DNA of 64,000 nt from Desulfovibrio sp. JY (GCA_021730285.1 CP082962.1:2542001-2606000); one strand, 5' to 3'. Positions 40,146-51,009 are shown, counted from the first letter of the stretch. Made by a program: numbers and translations. Notes: generated from the sequence alone by a model not told the origin.

Positions 40146-41723
40146 TTATGTTGCCAACCCATGCTTGCGCAGCTTGTTGAGCAGGGTGGTGTGGGAGATG
40201 CCGAGGTCCCGGGCCGCCTGGCGCAGGCTCTTGTCGCCTTTCAGAGCGCGGGCAACGAGGGTGCGCTCGTACTCGTCGACGGCGGCCCGAAGCGGCTGGG
40301 CATTACTCCGGGCCGGCGTCGCCCGCCGGGGGCCGGACAGGGAGCCGCTCGACAACTCGTGGGCCAGCAGCACGTACTGCACGCCGATGACGTCCTGGTC
40401 GCACAGGATCGCGGCGCGCTTCACCACGTTTTTGAGTTCCCGCACATTGCCCGGCCAGTGATGGGCCATGAGCTTGTCCCGGGCCGCCGCGTCGAAGGTC
40501 ATCATGTCCTTGCCGAGATTGGTCAGGATCTGGAACAGGAAGTGCTCGGCCAGCACCAGGATGTCCTCGGGGCGCTCCCGCAGCGGCGGGATGTGCAGGG
40601 GCAGCACGTTTATCCTATAATAGAGATCCTCGCGGAACTGCCGTTTTTCCACGAGCTGTTCCAGGTTGCGGTTGGTGGCCGTGATGAGCCGCGCGTTGAC
40701 CGTGATTTCCCGCTCGTCGCCGAGGCGGCGCAGGCGCTGGTTCTGGATCAGGCGCAGGATCTTGGCCTGGGCGCCAAGGGGCATCTCGGCAATCTCGTCG
40801 AGAAAGACGGTGCCGTCCAGGGCCACCTCGAAGAGTCCCGGCCGGCCTTCCTTTTTGGCCCCGGAAAACGCGCCGCCGACGTAGCCGAAGAGTTCGCTTT
40901 CGAGCAGCGCCTCGGGCACGGCCGCGCAGTTGATGGCCACGAACTGGCCCGTGCAGCCGCTGCCGGTATGGATGGCCTGGGCCAGCAGGTCCTTGCCCGT
41001 GCCGGATTCGCCCCGGATGGTGATGACCGCGTCCGTTGGCGCGATTTTTTCCGCCACGGCCACGACCTGGCGCAGGGCGGCGCTCGTGCCGATGATGTCG
41101 CCAAACCCGACCTGGTCGGGCTCGTAGATGGACTTGGCCAGGTTGCGCAGTTCCTGGGCGTCCCGGGCGATTTCCACCGCGCCCATGATCGCGCCGGAAG
41201 CGTCGGTGATGGGGCGGCCGGTCGCGAAATATTGCAGGCGGTTGCGACCGCGCAGGATGCTTTTCTTGATGTTGTTGTAGCGCTCGCCGTTTAAGCACCG
41301 CAGGATGGTGGCGTCGGGCAGGTGGAGGTTGCGCACGTGCCGGCCCACGGCGTCCGCGTCAGTGCAGTGGAAATACCGGCGGGCCACGCTGTTAAGGAGC
41401 GTGACGTGCCCGGCATCATCCACGGCCACGATGGACTCGTCCACGTTGTCGAGCACCGTGAGCAGGAGCTGGGCCTGCTTTTCGTGGGGTAGGGCGTCGA
41501 TGAAGGTGATCTCCACGAGGTCGGTGAAGTCGGCCAGCATGGCCAGGATGTCCTCGCGGGGGCAGCCGCCGTCGCGGGGGGCGATCTCCAGGTAGATGTG
41601 GGCGAAACCGTCTTGCTGGACCACTTCCATGGCCACGATGTTGAGGCTGTGCCCGGCGATGACCGAGGAGATGTCGGCCACGATGCCGATGCGGTCCTTG
41701 AAGTTGAGGTGCAGTTTGCTCAT
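40146..41723 (-). CDS. ACT-PAS sigma-54-dependent transcriptional activator
   Basis: A 525-residue enhancer-binding protein. An ACT amino-acid-sensing domain fills residues 1-75 (KLHLNFKDRIGIVADISSVIAG), a PAS domain about 80-190, the AAA+ domain about 205-440 (Walker A GESGTGKD, Walker B FLDEIAEMP) and a Fis-type HTH at the end (SLRQAARDLGISHTTLLNKLRKHG). The sigma-54 contact loop reads GAFSGA rather than GAFTGA. The ACT domain suggests control by an amino acid, probably alanine. It lies directly upstream of ald in the same direction. The start is set by the ACT domain; no clear ribosome site is seen. Confidence 0.92.
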   Translation of the reverse strand: MSKLHLNFKDRIGIVADISSVIAGHSLNIVAMEVVQQDGFAHIYLEIAPRDGGCPREDILAMLADFTDLVEITFIDALPHEKQAQLLLTVLDNVDESIVAVDDAGHVTLLNSVARRYFHCTDADAVGRHVRNLHLPDATILRCLNGERYNNIKKSILRGRNRLQYFATGRPITDASGAIMGAVEIARDAQELRNLAKSIYEPDQVGFGDIIGTSAALRQVVAVAEKIAPTDAVITIRGESGTGKDLLAQAIHTGSGCTGQFVAINCAAVPEALLESELFGYVGGAFSGAKKEGRPGLFEVALDGTVFLDEIAEMPLGAQAKILRLIQNQRLRRLGDEREITVNARLITATNRNLEQLVEKRQFREDLYYRINVLPLHIPPLRERPEDILVLAEHFLFQILTNLGKDMMTFDAAARDKLMAHHWPGNVRELKNVVKRAAILCDQDVIGVQYVLLAHELSSGSLSGPRRATPARSNAQPLRAAVDEYERTLVARALKGDKSLRQAARDLGISHTTLLNKLRKHGLAT

Positions 41724-41828
41724 AGGGGGGCCCGGTCGGGTGGTCCCTTTACAATATAAGGAAAAGGTTGACGGCGAAAGGGGGGGCAAGCGGGCGGGAA
41801 CGGCTTTTTCGGCGATTTCGTCAGGGCC

Positions 41829-43074
41829 TCAGTCCCCGCCGCCGCGCAGGGCCTCGATGGGGTCCAGGCCGGCCGCCTTTCGCGCCGGGCTCAGGCCGAA
41901 GACAAGGGCGATCAGAAACGCCGCCAGCAGCGACAGGAAAAAAATCTTGGGCGACAGGCGCAGTTCCAGGAGCCCGAGCCGGGACAGCGATTCGCCAAGC
42001 GCCACCCCGAGCCCGATGCCGCAAAACGATCCGGCCAGGGTCAGGTAGAGGGCTTCGGACAAGAACTGGGCCGTGATCGCCGCCTTGGTCGCGCCCACGG
42101 CCTTGCGCAGGCCGATTTCCACCTTGCGCTCGCCGACGCTCAGAAACATCAGATTGGCCAGCACGAAGCCGCCGACGATGATGGCAACCGCCGCCGTCAC
42201 CCCCAGAAAGGCCACCAGTCCGCCGGTGAAAGCGGTGAGGAATTTGAGGATTTCGTTGGCCGAGATGATGGTGAAATCGTCGTTTTCCGTGGGGCCGAGT
42301 TTGTGCAGATGGCGCAGCAGGGCGCGCAGGTTGTCCTTGGAGGCGTCGATATGCTCCGGGTCGTGGAATTTGACCCGCAGCCCGCGGAAATACTTGCGAT
42401 TGAGGTTGAAGCGCTGGGTGAGCGTGGTGATGGGCATGACGATGCGGTCGTCGATGGTCACGTCGTGGCCGCCGCCGGTAAGCCCCCGGTAGGCCAGCCG
42501 GCCGACGATCTGCACGGGCAGGTTGCCGACCTGGATGGTGCGGCCGATGGGCGAGGCGTCGCCGAAAAGCTCCTTGGCCGGTTCGTCGCCGATGAGCGCC
42601 ACCTTGGCCGCGTGGGCGATGTCGTCGGCCGAGAGGTCCCGGCCCTCGGCAAGGGGCCAGTTCCAGGTCTTGGCGTAGTTTTCCGTGGCTCCGACCACGA
42701 TCGGGGATTCGTGGTTCCTGTTGCCGTACTTGAGGGTGATGGCCCGCACCGAGCGCATGGGCAGCACGGCGTAGGCCCCGGGCAGGGAGCGGGCGATGGT
42801 TCGGGCGTCGGTAAAGGACAGGGTGTAGACGCGCTGACCCACGGGTCTGTTCTCGATGTCCCCGCCGATGACCATGACCGCGTCCGGTCCGAAAAAATCC
42901 ACGATTTCGAGGGCTTTTCGCCGTGCGCCGTCCACCGAGGCCACGATGACGGTGAGCGCCGCCACGCCCAGGGCCACGGCGGCCACCACGAAAAGGCTCC
43001 TGGCCTTATGGGCCCAAAGGGCCAGGCCGGCCATGCGCTGGATGCGCCACAGGGTGCGGGCGAGACGCCCGGCG

Positions 43075-43094
<20 letters not shown>
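41829..43094 (-). CDS. MacB-type ABC transporter permease (FtsX domain)
   Basis: A 421-residue permease with one N-terminal TM segment (near 40-60), a large periplasmic domain (about 65-290) and three C-terminal TM segments of the FtsX domain (GERKVEIGLRKAVGATK near 340 is the typical cytoplasmic coupling sequence). Together with the adaptor and ATPase it should form a tripartite-type efflux or mechanotransmission complex. It overlaps the ATPase gene by 20 bases. The substrate is unknown. Confidence 0.9.
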
Positions 43095-43769
<675 letters not shown>

Positions 43770-43773
<4 letters not shown>

Positions 43774-45035
43774 CGCGCGGTCGGCCGGTTGGGTTTGGGG
43801 GCGTTTATGGCCGGCGCGGTCAGGCCCGGCAGCACGATGCGGGTGGCCACCTTCTGCCCTGGCGCGATGCCTTCGAGCACCTCGGTCACATTCAGGCCTT
43901 CGAGGCCGAGCTTGGGGTGCAGTTCCTGCACTGCGCCGTTGTCACCGACCGCGAAGACCACCTGCCGGTCGCCGAGCCACTTGAGCGCGGCGTTGGGGAT
44001 GATGCAGACGTTCTTTTTCTGCTGGACCACGATCTGGCACTGGGTGGTCATTTCCGGGCGCAGCCGGATGGATTCCTTGGGGTCGAGGCGCACCAGGGCC
44101 TGGTAGTAGACGATGTTGTCGCGGATTTCCGGCTGGGGATAGATCTGGTTCACGCTGCCCTTGAAGGTGGTGGCCGGGTAGGCGTCGACGCGAAACTCCA
44201 CGGGCAGGCCGGGGGTGACCTGGCCGACGTCGGTTTCGTCCACGTAGATCCACATTTCCAGGCGCTTGGGGTCGAGCACGGTGATGAGGTTGGCCACCTG
44301 CAGGCCGGCCACCACGGTTTCGCCGGCCTGGGAGGTGACGAAGGCCACCACGCCGTCGATGGGGCTGACGATGCGGGTGTAGGAAATCTTGGTCTTGATG
44401 GAATCGATGACGGCCTGGGCCTCTTCCATGGCCTTTTGGGCCTTGATGCGCTCCTTGACGAATTCGGTGCTCAGGCGGACTTGCGAGGCCTGTTTGGCCA
44501 GGACCTCGTTTTGGCCGACCAGGGCGTCGCGGCGGGCGGCCTCGAGCACGTCGCGAGCGATGAGTTCCTTGCGGAAGAGCTCATCCTGGCGCTTGAGGTT
44601 GCTGGCGGCGTAATTGCTTTTGGCCTCGGACAGGCGTTGCTCGGCCTGGGCCTCGGCGATGCGTTTGGGGTAGACGGCTTCGACCTGGGCCAGTTCGGCG
44701 CTGGCGCGTGCGAGCTTGGCCTCGGCTTCGTCGAGGCCGGCGCGCAGTTCCCGGTCATCGATGACGGCGATGAGCTGTCCTTTGTGCACCGCGTCGCCGA
44801 CCTTGACGTTCATTTCCTTGATGGTGCCGGTGGCCCGGGCGCCGATTTTGACGATGGCCCCGACCTGGGCTTTTATAATGCCGGTCGCCTCGAGAACCTT
44901 GCGCACGTCGCCGATTTTGGCTTCGGCCGTGGCCAGCACGCGAGGCGGTTCGACTTTTTTGGTGTAGTGTTTCCAGGCGAAAAGCCCGGCCCCGGCGATG
45001 ACGGCCAGGAGAAAGAGCCACTTGAATATGCGCAT
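43770..45035 (-). CDS. MacA-type periplasmic adaptor (membrane fusion protein)
   Basis: A 421-residue adaptor with one N-terminal TM anchor (residues 4-20), a barrel-sandwich/lipoyl domain (ATGTIKEMNVKVGDAVHKGQLIAVID), a long alpha-helical hairpin (about 110-220) and a second lipoyl half (SYTRIVSPIDGVVAF). The beta-barrel and a C-terminal membrane-proximal domain follow. It is first in the macA-macB-like operon; no outer-membrane TolC gene is nearby. Confidence 0.92.
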
Positions 45036-45143
45036 GCGGTGTATCCGGGGGGTCGATTTTGCCGTCATAGTGCCCGAAACGGGAGCAAGGGGCAAATCGG
45101 GACGACATTTCGGACGCCCGGCGGGCCGCGGACGCGCCGGGCA

Positions 45144-45623
45144 TCAAAACGGCGAGAGCTGCTTCCAGAACGACTTCTTGTCTTTCGGCGGCCCGGGCTT
45201 GGCCCGGTTCCGCTCCACCTTGCACTCGACCATGGCGAAGAATTCAGCTTTGCCGCTGGCGCAGCCGAGGAAGATTTTCACGTGGTAGCTGTTGTTGTTA
45301 TACAGGAGAAAGTACTCGAGCATGGTCTTGCCGCCCGGGGCCGGGGCGGTATTTGCCGGCTGGCCGTACTGGGACGTGAACTTGGCCACGGCGGCCGGGA
45401 TGTTGCAAGTCTCGTCCAGGGGCTCGGAGGGCGAAAGGGCGAAGCTGTCCTTGAAGATGCAGCTGTTGTCCAGGATGTTCTTGCCGCCGGCATTGTTCGG
45501 CTGGGCGATGTAGGGCTTCTTGGAAAGCATGTCGCCCAGTGCCTGGTTGGGTCGAAAATCCTGGGCGGCGGCCGGCAGAACGGTCGCCAGGACGAAGAGA
45601 ACGGTCAGCACGGCTTGGCGCAT
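45144..45623 (-). CDS. Exported hypothetical protein
   Basis: A 159-residue protein with a signal peptide (residues 1-20, ending PAAAQ) and four Cys (NSCIFKD, DETCNIP, FLGCASG, VECKVER) that could form two disulfides. The TGGTTTCC-side ribosome site GGAGG lies 6-7 bases before the ATG. I do not recognise the family. It lies upstream of the MacA-like gene in the same direction but is separated by about 108 bases. Confidence 0.75.
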   Translation of the reverse strand: MRQAVLTVLFVLATVLPAAAQDFRPNQALGDMLSKKPYIAQPNNAGGKNILDNSCIFKDSFALSPSEPLDETCNIPAAVAKFTSQYGQPANTAPAPGGKTMLEYFLLYNNNSYHVKIFLGCASGKAEFFAMVECKVERNRAKPGPPKDKKSFWKQLSPF

Positions 45624-45737
45624 GGTTTCCTCCTTGCCGATGAGCCCCTGTGGCCTTTTTCCCTTTGCAGATGTTTCCCCATACACCAACGTAGTGAATG
45701 ATATCCTGAAAAAAAGGTGAGACCTTACAAAAGGTAA

Positions 45738-45800
45738 AAGGTTTAGGAAGGGGAGAGCTCGAGAGGGGAGAACCCTTTGCAGAAGGGTTTCCCCTCTCGC
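45738..45800 (+). repeat. Dispersed hairpin repeat, type B (copy 8)
   Basis: Flank AGGTTTAGGAAGGGGAGAG and a stem with one bulge (45760-45799, left arm CGAGAGGGGAGAACCCTT). It lies 19 bases beyond the stop of the phosphomannomutase gene. Confidence 0.85.
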
Positions 45801-45817
45801 ACGTTCTTTTCCTCCCC

Positions 45818-47185
45818 CTAATCGCCAAGCTCGGCGATCCAGCCGGCCACGGGCTCCTCGATGATGCGGCGGATTTCCGCCAGCCGCTCCGGCGTTTCGG
45901 CCTCGAAGCGCAGCACCAGCACCGGCTGGGTATTGGAGGCGCGCAGGAGCCCCCAACCGTCGGGAAAGGTCAGCCGCACCCCGTCCACGTCGATGACGTC
46001 GTAGCGGCCCTTAAAAAAGTCACGCGCCTTTTCCACCACCTTGAACTTGATGGCGTCCGGGCAGTCCATGCGGATTTCCGGGGTGTTGACCGTCGCCGGC
46101 CAGTCGGCAAGCATTTGCCCGAGCGGCACGTTCGAGGCGGCCACGATCTCGGCCAGCCGGGCGGCGGCGTAAATGCCGTCGTCGAAGCCGTAGTAGCGGT
46201 CGGCGAAAAACATGTGGCCGCTCATCTCGCCAGCCAGGGTGGCGTCCGTCTCCTTCATGCGCGACTTGATCAGCGAATGGCCCGTGGCGGCCATGATGGG
46301 CTCCCCGCCGTGGGCGGCGATATCTTTATAGAGCAGATGGCTGCACTTGACCTCGCCGATGACCGTGGCTCCCGGATGCGCGGCCAGCACGCCCCGGGCG
46401 TAGATGGCCAGCACCTGGTCGCCGTAAAGCAGCCTGCCCGCCTCGTCCACCACGCCGATGCGGTCGGCGTCGCCGTCGAGCCCGACGCCGAAATCGGCGC
46501 CCTCGGCCACGACCCGCGCCGCCAGATCGGCCACGTTTTCCAGGATCACCGGGTCGGGATGGTGGTTGGGGAACCGGCCGTCCGGTTCGCAGTAGAGCGG
46601 AATGACCTTGGCCCCGCACTGGCGCAGCACCTCGGCGCAGATGAGCCCGCCGGCCCCGTTGCCGCCGTCGACGACCACCGTCACCGGCCGGGCCAGCACC
46701 ATCTGTTCGGCCACATGCTCGATATACGACGGCTTGATGTCGTGCTCGCAGACCATGCCCGTGCCGCTTACGAACTCGCCGGCGGCCATGATGTCGTAAA
46801 TCTCCCGGATGGCGTCGGTGTGGATGGTCGTCTCGCCGGACCATATTTTGAAGCCGTTGAATTCCGGAGGGTTGTGGCTGGCCGTGACCATGATGCCGGC
46901 CTTTCGGGCCAGGGCCTTGACTCCGTAGTAGAACCCCGGGGTCGGCACCATGCCGAGACAGGTCACGTCGATGCCGCAGGCGGCGAGCCCGGCGGCCAGA
47001 CGCGCCTGGTACTCGGGCGAGGTCAGGCGGCAGTCGTGGCCGAGCACGGCCCGCATCTGCCCCCGGCGCGCGAAAAAGGTCCCCGCCGCCCGGCCGAGCC
47101 GTTCCACCCAGTCCGGGTCGAAATCCACATCCACGATACCCCGGATGTCGTAGGCCCGGAAAACCCCGGGCAACACTGGCTTCAT
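45818..47185 (-). CDS. algC: Phosphomannomutase/phosphoglucomutase
   Basis: A 455-residue alpha-D-phosphohexomutase that interconverts mannose- or glucose-1-phosphate and the 6-phosphates for polysaccharide and LPS precursors. The catalytic phosphoserine lies in TASHNPPEFNG (near 103), the Mg loop in GLDGDADRIGVVD (near 240), the sugar-specificity loop in GEMSGHMFF (near 325) and the phosphate loop in RASNTQPVLVLRFEA (near 425). AGGAGG lies upstream of the ATG. The GEMSG loop is typical of the dual-specificity PMM/PGM group. Confidence 0.94.
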   Translation of the reverse strand: MKPVLPGVFRAYDIRGIVDVDFDPDWVERLGRAAGTFFARRGQMRAVLGHDCRLTSPEYQARLAAGLAACGIDVTCLGMVPTPGFYYGVKALARKAGIMVTASHNPPEFNGFKIWSGETTIHTDAIREIYDIMAAGEFVSGTGMVCEHDIKPSYIEHVAEQMVLARPVTVVVDGGNGAGGLICAEVLRQCGAKVIPLYCEPDGRFPNHHPDPVILENVADLAARVVAEGADFGVGLDGDADRIGVVDEAGRLLYGDQVLAIYARGVLAAHPGATVIGEVKCSHLLYKDIAAHGGEPIMAATGHSLIKSRMKETDATLAGEMSGHMFFADRYYGFDDGIYAAARLAEIVAASNVPLGQMLADWPATVNTPEIRMDCPDAIKFKVVEKARDFFKGRYDVIDVDGVRLTFPDGWGLLRASNTQPVLVLRFEAETPERLAEIRRIIEEPVAGWIAELGD

Positions 47186-47268
47186 GTTTCCTCCTGGCGC
47201 GTTCGGTGAAACAGGGGCGAGGCGGGCATCCCTTGACCTTCCCCCCCATCTCTCCTATGCCGCCTTAA

Positions 47269-48387
47269 ATGAACTGGGATTGGGACAAGCTCACGGAGCA
47301 AAAACGCCGTTACGGGTCGCAGATGCCTGACCCGGGCCGCGTCGGCGAGGATCTGGGCAAGAAATTCTCCGCCCTGCGGGAACGGCTCCCCGGCGGGCCG
47401 AAAATCGTCATCATCGTCGTGGCGCTCTTATGGATCGCCAGCGGCATCTACATCGTCGAGCCCGACGAGGCCGGCGTGGTCCAGCGGTTCGGCGCCTATG
47501 CCTATACCACCGGTCCCGGACCGCACTACCATTTACCGTTTCCCGTCGAAACCGTAAAGACCCCGAAGGTTTCGCAGGTGCGCCGGGTGGAGATCGGCTT
47601 CCGCTCCGTCTACGGCCGCCAGGGCGAATCGTTGCAGAACCGGCGCGTGCCCGAGGAGTCGCTCATGCTCACGGGCGACGAGAACATCGTGGACGTGCAA
47701 TTCAGCGTGCAATACCAAGTCGGCAACCCGGTGGATTACCTCTTCAAGATCGCCCAGCCCGACGAGACGCTCAAGAGCGCGGCCGAGGCGGCCATGCGCG
47801 AGGTCATGGGCAAGGCCAAGATCGACTCCGTGCTGACCTCGGGCAAGCTCAAGGTGCAAACCGACACCAAGGATTTGCTTCAGTATATGCTCGACCTTTA
47901 CGATTCCGGCATCGAGGTGACGGCCGTGCAGCTCCAGGACGTGCACCCGCCCCACGAGGTGGTCGACGCCTTCAAGGACGTGGCCAGCGCCCGCGAGGAC
48001 AAGAGCCGGCTCATCAACGAGGCCGACGCCTACGCCAACGACATCCTGCCCAAGGCCCGGGGCCGGGCCGCGGCCATCCTCAACGAGGCCGCCGCCTACA
48101 GGGAGCAGACGATCCGCGAGGCCAAGGGCGGGGCGGACCGCTTCGCGGCCCTGCTTGCCGCCTACGAAAAGGCCAGGGACGTCACCCGCGAGCGCCTGTA
48201 TATCGAGACCATGGAAAGCGTTTTCGCCAATCCCGGTGTGGAAAAGATCATTCTCGGCAGTGATGCGGCCGGCAAGGCCGTGCCCTACCTGCCGCTCGGG
48301 GCGCTGCCCCAGGCCGCCGCGCCGGCTTCGACCGCTCCGACGCCCAAGGCCGCGGCAGCCGCGGCGGGCAAGGGAGGCCGGCCGTGA
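47269..48387 (+). CDS. hflK: HflK, SPFH-domain membrane protein
   Basis: A 372-residue inner-membrane protein with a short cytoplasmic N-terminus, one TM segment (about residues 44-62) and an SPFH/band-7 domain that begins IVEPDEAGVVQRFG. A long helical region and an Ala/Pro-rich tail follow. HflK and HflC form a multimeric cage that modulates the FtsH protease. The usual Gly-rich N-terminal stretch is reduced. It overlaps hflC by 4 bases. Confidence 0.95.
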   Translation: MNWDWDKLTEQKRRYGSQMPDPGRVGEDLGKKFSALRERLPGGPKIVIIVVALLWIASGIYIVEPDEAGVVQRFGAYAYTTGPGPHYHLPFPVETVKTPKVSQVRRVEIGFRSVYGRQGESLQNRRVPEESLMLTGDENIVDVQFSVQYQVGNPVDYLFKIAQPDETLKSAAEAAMREVMGKAKIDSVLTSGKLKVQTDTKDLLQYMLDLYDSGIEVTAVQLQDVHPPHEVVDAFKDVASAREDKSRLINEADAYANDILPKARGRAAAILNEAAAYREQTIREAKGGADRFAALLAAYEKARDVTRERLYIETMESVFANPGVEKIILGSDAAGKAVPYLPLGALPQAAAPASTAPTPKAAAAAAGKGGRP

Positions 48388-49232
48388 AAAATTCCATGAT
48401 CGTCACCGCCGTGGTGGCCTTTGTCGTGCTCGTGGCCGCCTTTCAGACGGTCTACGAGGTGGACCAGACCGAAACTGCCATCGTGCTCCAGCTTGGCAAG
48501 CCCACCGGCGACACCAAGGAGCCGGGACTGCACGCCAAGATACCCTTTGTGCAAAACGTGATCTTTTTCGACGCCAGGCTCCTGCAATACGACGCCAAGG
48601 CGGCCGAAGTCCTCACCCTGGACAAGAAAAATCTGGTGGTGGACAACTACGCCCGCTGGCGCATCACCGACCCGCTGCTCTTCTACCGGACGCTGCGCAC
48701 CGTGGGCCGGGCCCATGCCCGCCTCGACGATATCATCTATGCCGAAGTGCGCGTGGCGCTCGGGCAGTACACCCTGCAGGACGTTGTTTCGGAAAAGCGC
48801 GCCTCGATCATGAGCGAGGTGACGAAGAAATCCACGGATCTGCTCGCCCCCTACGGCATCCAGGTGGTGGACGTGCGCATCAAGCGCACCGACCTGCCGC
48901 CGGAAAACGCCCAGGCCATCTATGGCCGCATGAAGGCCGAGCGCGAACGGCAGGCCAAGCTCTACCGCTCCGAAGGCTACGAGGAGATGGAAAAGATCAA
49001 GTCCGCCGCGGCCAAGGACCGTACCGTGATTTTGGCCGAAGCCGAGCGGCAGGCCCAGGTGCTGCGCGGCGCGGGCGATGCCGAGTCGACGTCGGTCTGG
49101 GCCGCGGCCGTGGGCAAGGACCCGGATTTCTTTTCCTTCAGCCGCAGCCTGGAAGCCTACCGCAATGGGCTTTCCAAGGACACGCGCCTGATCCTGACGC
49201 CGCAAAGTCCTTTTCTCAAGTATTGGCGCTGA
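48384..49232 (+). CDS. hflC: HflC, SPFH-domain membrane protein
   Basis: A 282-residue partner of HflK. It starts at GTG overlapping the hflK stop (GTGA) and has an N-terminal TM (residues 5-22) and an SPFH domain (FQTVYEVDQTETAIVLQLGKP). The C-terminal part has the family's RSEGYEEMEKIKSAAAKDRTVILAEAERQAQ helix. No FtsH gene is adjacent. Confidence 0.95.
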   Translation: MKNSMIVTAVVAFVVLVAAFQTVYEVDQTETAIVLQLGKPTGDTKEPGLHAKIPFVQNVIFFDARLLQYDAKAAEVLTLDKKNLVVDNYARWRITDPLLFYRTLRTVGRAHARLDDIIYAEVRVALGQYTLQDVVSEKRASIMSEVTKKSTDLLAPYGIQVVDVRIKRTDLPPENAQAIYGRMKAERERQAKLYRSEGYEEMEKIKSAAAKDRTVILAEAERQAQVLRGAGDAESTSVWAAAVGKDPDFFSFSRSLEAYRNGLSKDTRLILTPQSPFLKYWR

Positions 49233-49509
49233 TGTCGCGCCCTCGAAAAATACCACGGTATTTTCAGAAAAAATAAGTATTCAAGCAGGTTGTCGAAAAC
49301 AGAAGATACGCATCCCGAGGACACGAACGCGAGGCGGGCCGTCACGGCCCGCCATGCTCCATGTTTCCGTTGCATGACGCCGGTTGCATTCTCTGCGGAG
49401 TATGCTACCGGAGAGCAAATTGCCTGTATCGTTTACGCCATGCGGACACCGCGCCAGCCTTGTAACCGGGAGGGGTTGCCGGGCAAAACAGCGAACAAGG
49501 AGTCCCTGG

Positions 49510-49728
49510 ATGTCTGATGTCTTGCGTCTTGTGCTATTTGCAGTGCTTTTTGCGGTTTTGTGCGTTCAAGCCCATGAGTTGAGTTCTCCCGGAAGCCGCT
49601 CGCTGGTCAGAAGCCTTTTCGCCGATTCCACGGCGAAGACCTCGGCTGCGCGCCATCCCGAGCCGCTTCGATCCCGCGCCTTGGAGTTCCGGGGGCTCAC
49701 CCCCGTGCCCATGGCTTCCGGCGAGTAG
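49510..49728 (+). CDS. Small exported protein
   Basis: A 72-residue protein with a convincing ribosome site (AAGGAG, about 9 bases upstream of the ATG) and a signal peptide of about 22 residues (SDVLRLVLFAVLFAVLCVQA). A short mature part follows without Cys. It sits between hflC and secF in the same direction. I do not recognise the family, and a non-coding interpretation cannot be excluded. Confidence 0.5.
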   Translation: MSDVLRLVLFAVLFAVLCVQAHELSSPGSRSLVRSLFADSTAKTSAARHPEPLRSRALEFRGLTPVPMASGE

Positions 49729-49902
49729 ACCTCGCCACGCGCCTGCGGGCTCTTGGGGCCGCCCGACGTCCATCGGGCAGGCTTGACAAGGCGCGCGCAT
49801 TTGGCGGAAGGTGCGACGCCTGTGCGCCCGAGATGGCGCGGGCGTCATGCCGCCGTGCGTCCAAATTGCCCGGCATTCCCGCAACACCCGAAGGGGGAGA
49901 CG

Positions 49903-51009
49903 ATGGTTCTGGAGCTGATCCGGCCCGGCACGAAAATCAATTTTCTCAAGTACCGCAAGCTGGCCTATCTGATCTCGGCCGCCGTGATCGTGGCCGGTTT
50001 CGTGTCCCTGGCCGTCAAGGGCGGACCGCGCTATGGCGTCGATTTCGCCGGCGGCCTGTCCATTCAGGTCCGCTTCGCCAAGGCCATGGACGTGGCCGAG
50101 CTGACCAAGGCCGCGGACGCGGCGGGGCTTTCCAACGTGGCCGTGCAGCGCTTCGGTCAGGCCGACGCCAACGAGTACCTCATTCGGGCCTCGGACCAGG
50201 ACGTCAACCAGGAAAACGTGCGAACCGCCGTGGAAACGGCTCTGGGCAAGGCTTTTCCGGACGCGGGACTCGATGTCCAGCGCCTGGAGATGGTCGGCCC
50301 CAAGGTCGGCGCGGACCTGCGCGGCAAAGCCCTGGAAGCCATCTTTTATTCGGTGCTGCTGATCGCCATCTATATTTCCGGCCGGTTCGAGCATCGTTGG
50401 ATGGCGGCGGGCATCATGGCGGCGGGACTTGCCGGCGGCATTTACGTGCTCAAGCTTTTCGGCGCGTCCACGGTGTGGCTCATCATCGCGGCCATGATCA
50501 TCACCATGGCCCTGTGCTACGTGCTACGGCTCAAATACGCCCTGGGGGCGGTGGTGGCCGATTTGCACGATGTCCTGATCACCATCGGCGTCTTTTCGCT
50601 CCTGGACAAGGAGTTCGATCTGACCATCGTGGCCGCGCTTTTGACCATCCTCGGTTATTCGCTCAACGACACCATCATCGTCTACGACCGCATCCGGGAG
50701 AAGAACCGCACCGTGGGCAAGACCATGCCCTTCGAGCAGGTCATCAACCTCAGCATCAACGAGACGCTCTCGCGCACCATCCTGACCGCCGGCACCACGC
50801 TCCTCACGGTGGCCTGTCTGTATTTCTTCGGCGGCGCGGTCATCCACGACTTCGCCCTGGCCATGCTCATCGGCATTCTGGCCGGCACCTATTCCTCGAT
50901 CTTCGTGGCCAGCCCGCTCCTGATGGATGTGGGCTCGGGACTGAAGCCGCGCACCGGCGCGCCGGCCCTGGCCGTTCCCGAGAACACGACCGAGACGGCC
51001 GGGGCCTGA
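49903..51009 (+). CDS. secF: Protein translocase subunit SecF
   Basis: A 368-residue RND-type Sec accessory. It has six hydrophobic segments, the periplasmic P1 region after TM1 containing YGVDFAGGLSIQVRF, and the TM4-TM5 signature GYSLNDTIIVYDRIREKNR near 250. It helps pull proteins through SecYEG using the proton motive force. The start with GGGGGAGA upstream was chosen. secD, normally directly upstream, is absent here, and the preceding 670 bases hold only a small unknown. It ends at a strong terminator. Confidence 0.94.
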   Translation: MVLELIRPGTKINFLKYRKLAYLISAAVIVAGFVSLAVKGGPRYGVDFAGGLSIQVRFAKAMDVAELTKAADAAGLSNVAVQRFGQADANEYLIRASDQDVNQENVRTAVETALGKAFPDAGLDVQRLEMVGPKVGADLRGKALEAIFYSVLLIAIYISGRFEHRWMAAGIMAAGLAGGIYVLKLFGASTVWLIIAAMIITMALCYVLRLKYALGAVVADLHDVLITIGVFSLLDKEFDLTIVAALLTILGYSLNDTIIVYDRIREKNRTVGKTMPFEQVINLSINETLSRTILTAGTTLLTVACLYFFGGAVIHDFALAMLIGILAGTYSSIFVASPLLMDVGSGLKPRTGAPALAVPENTTETAGA

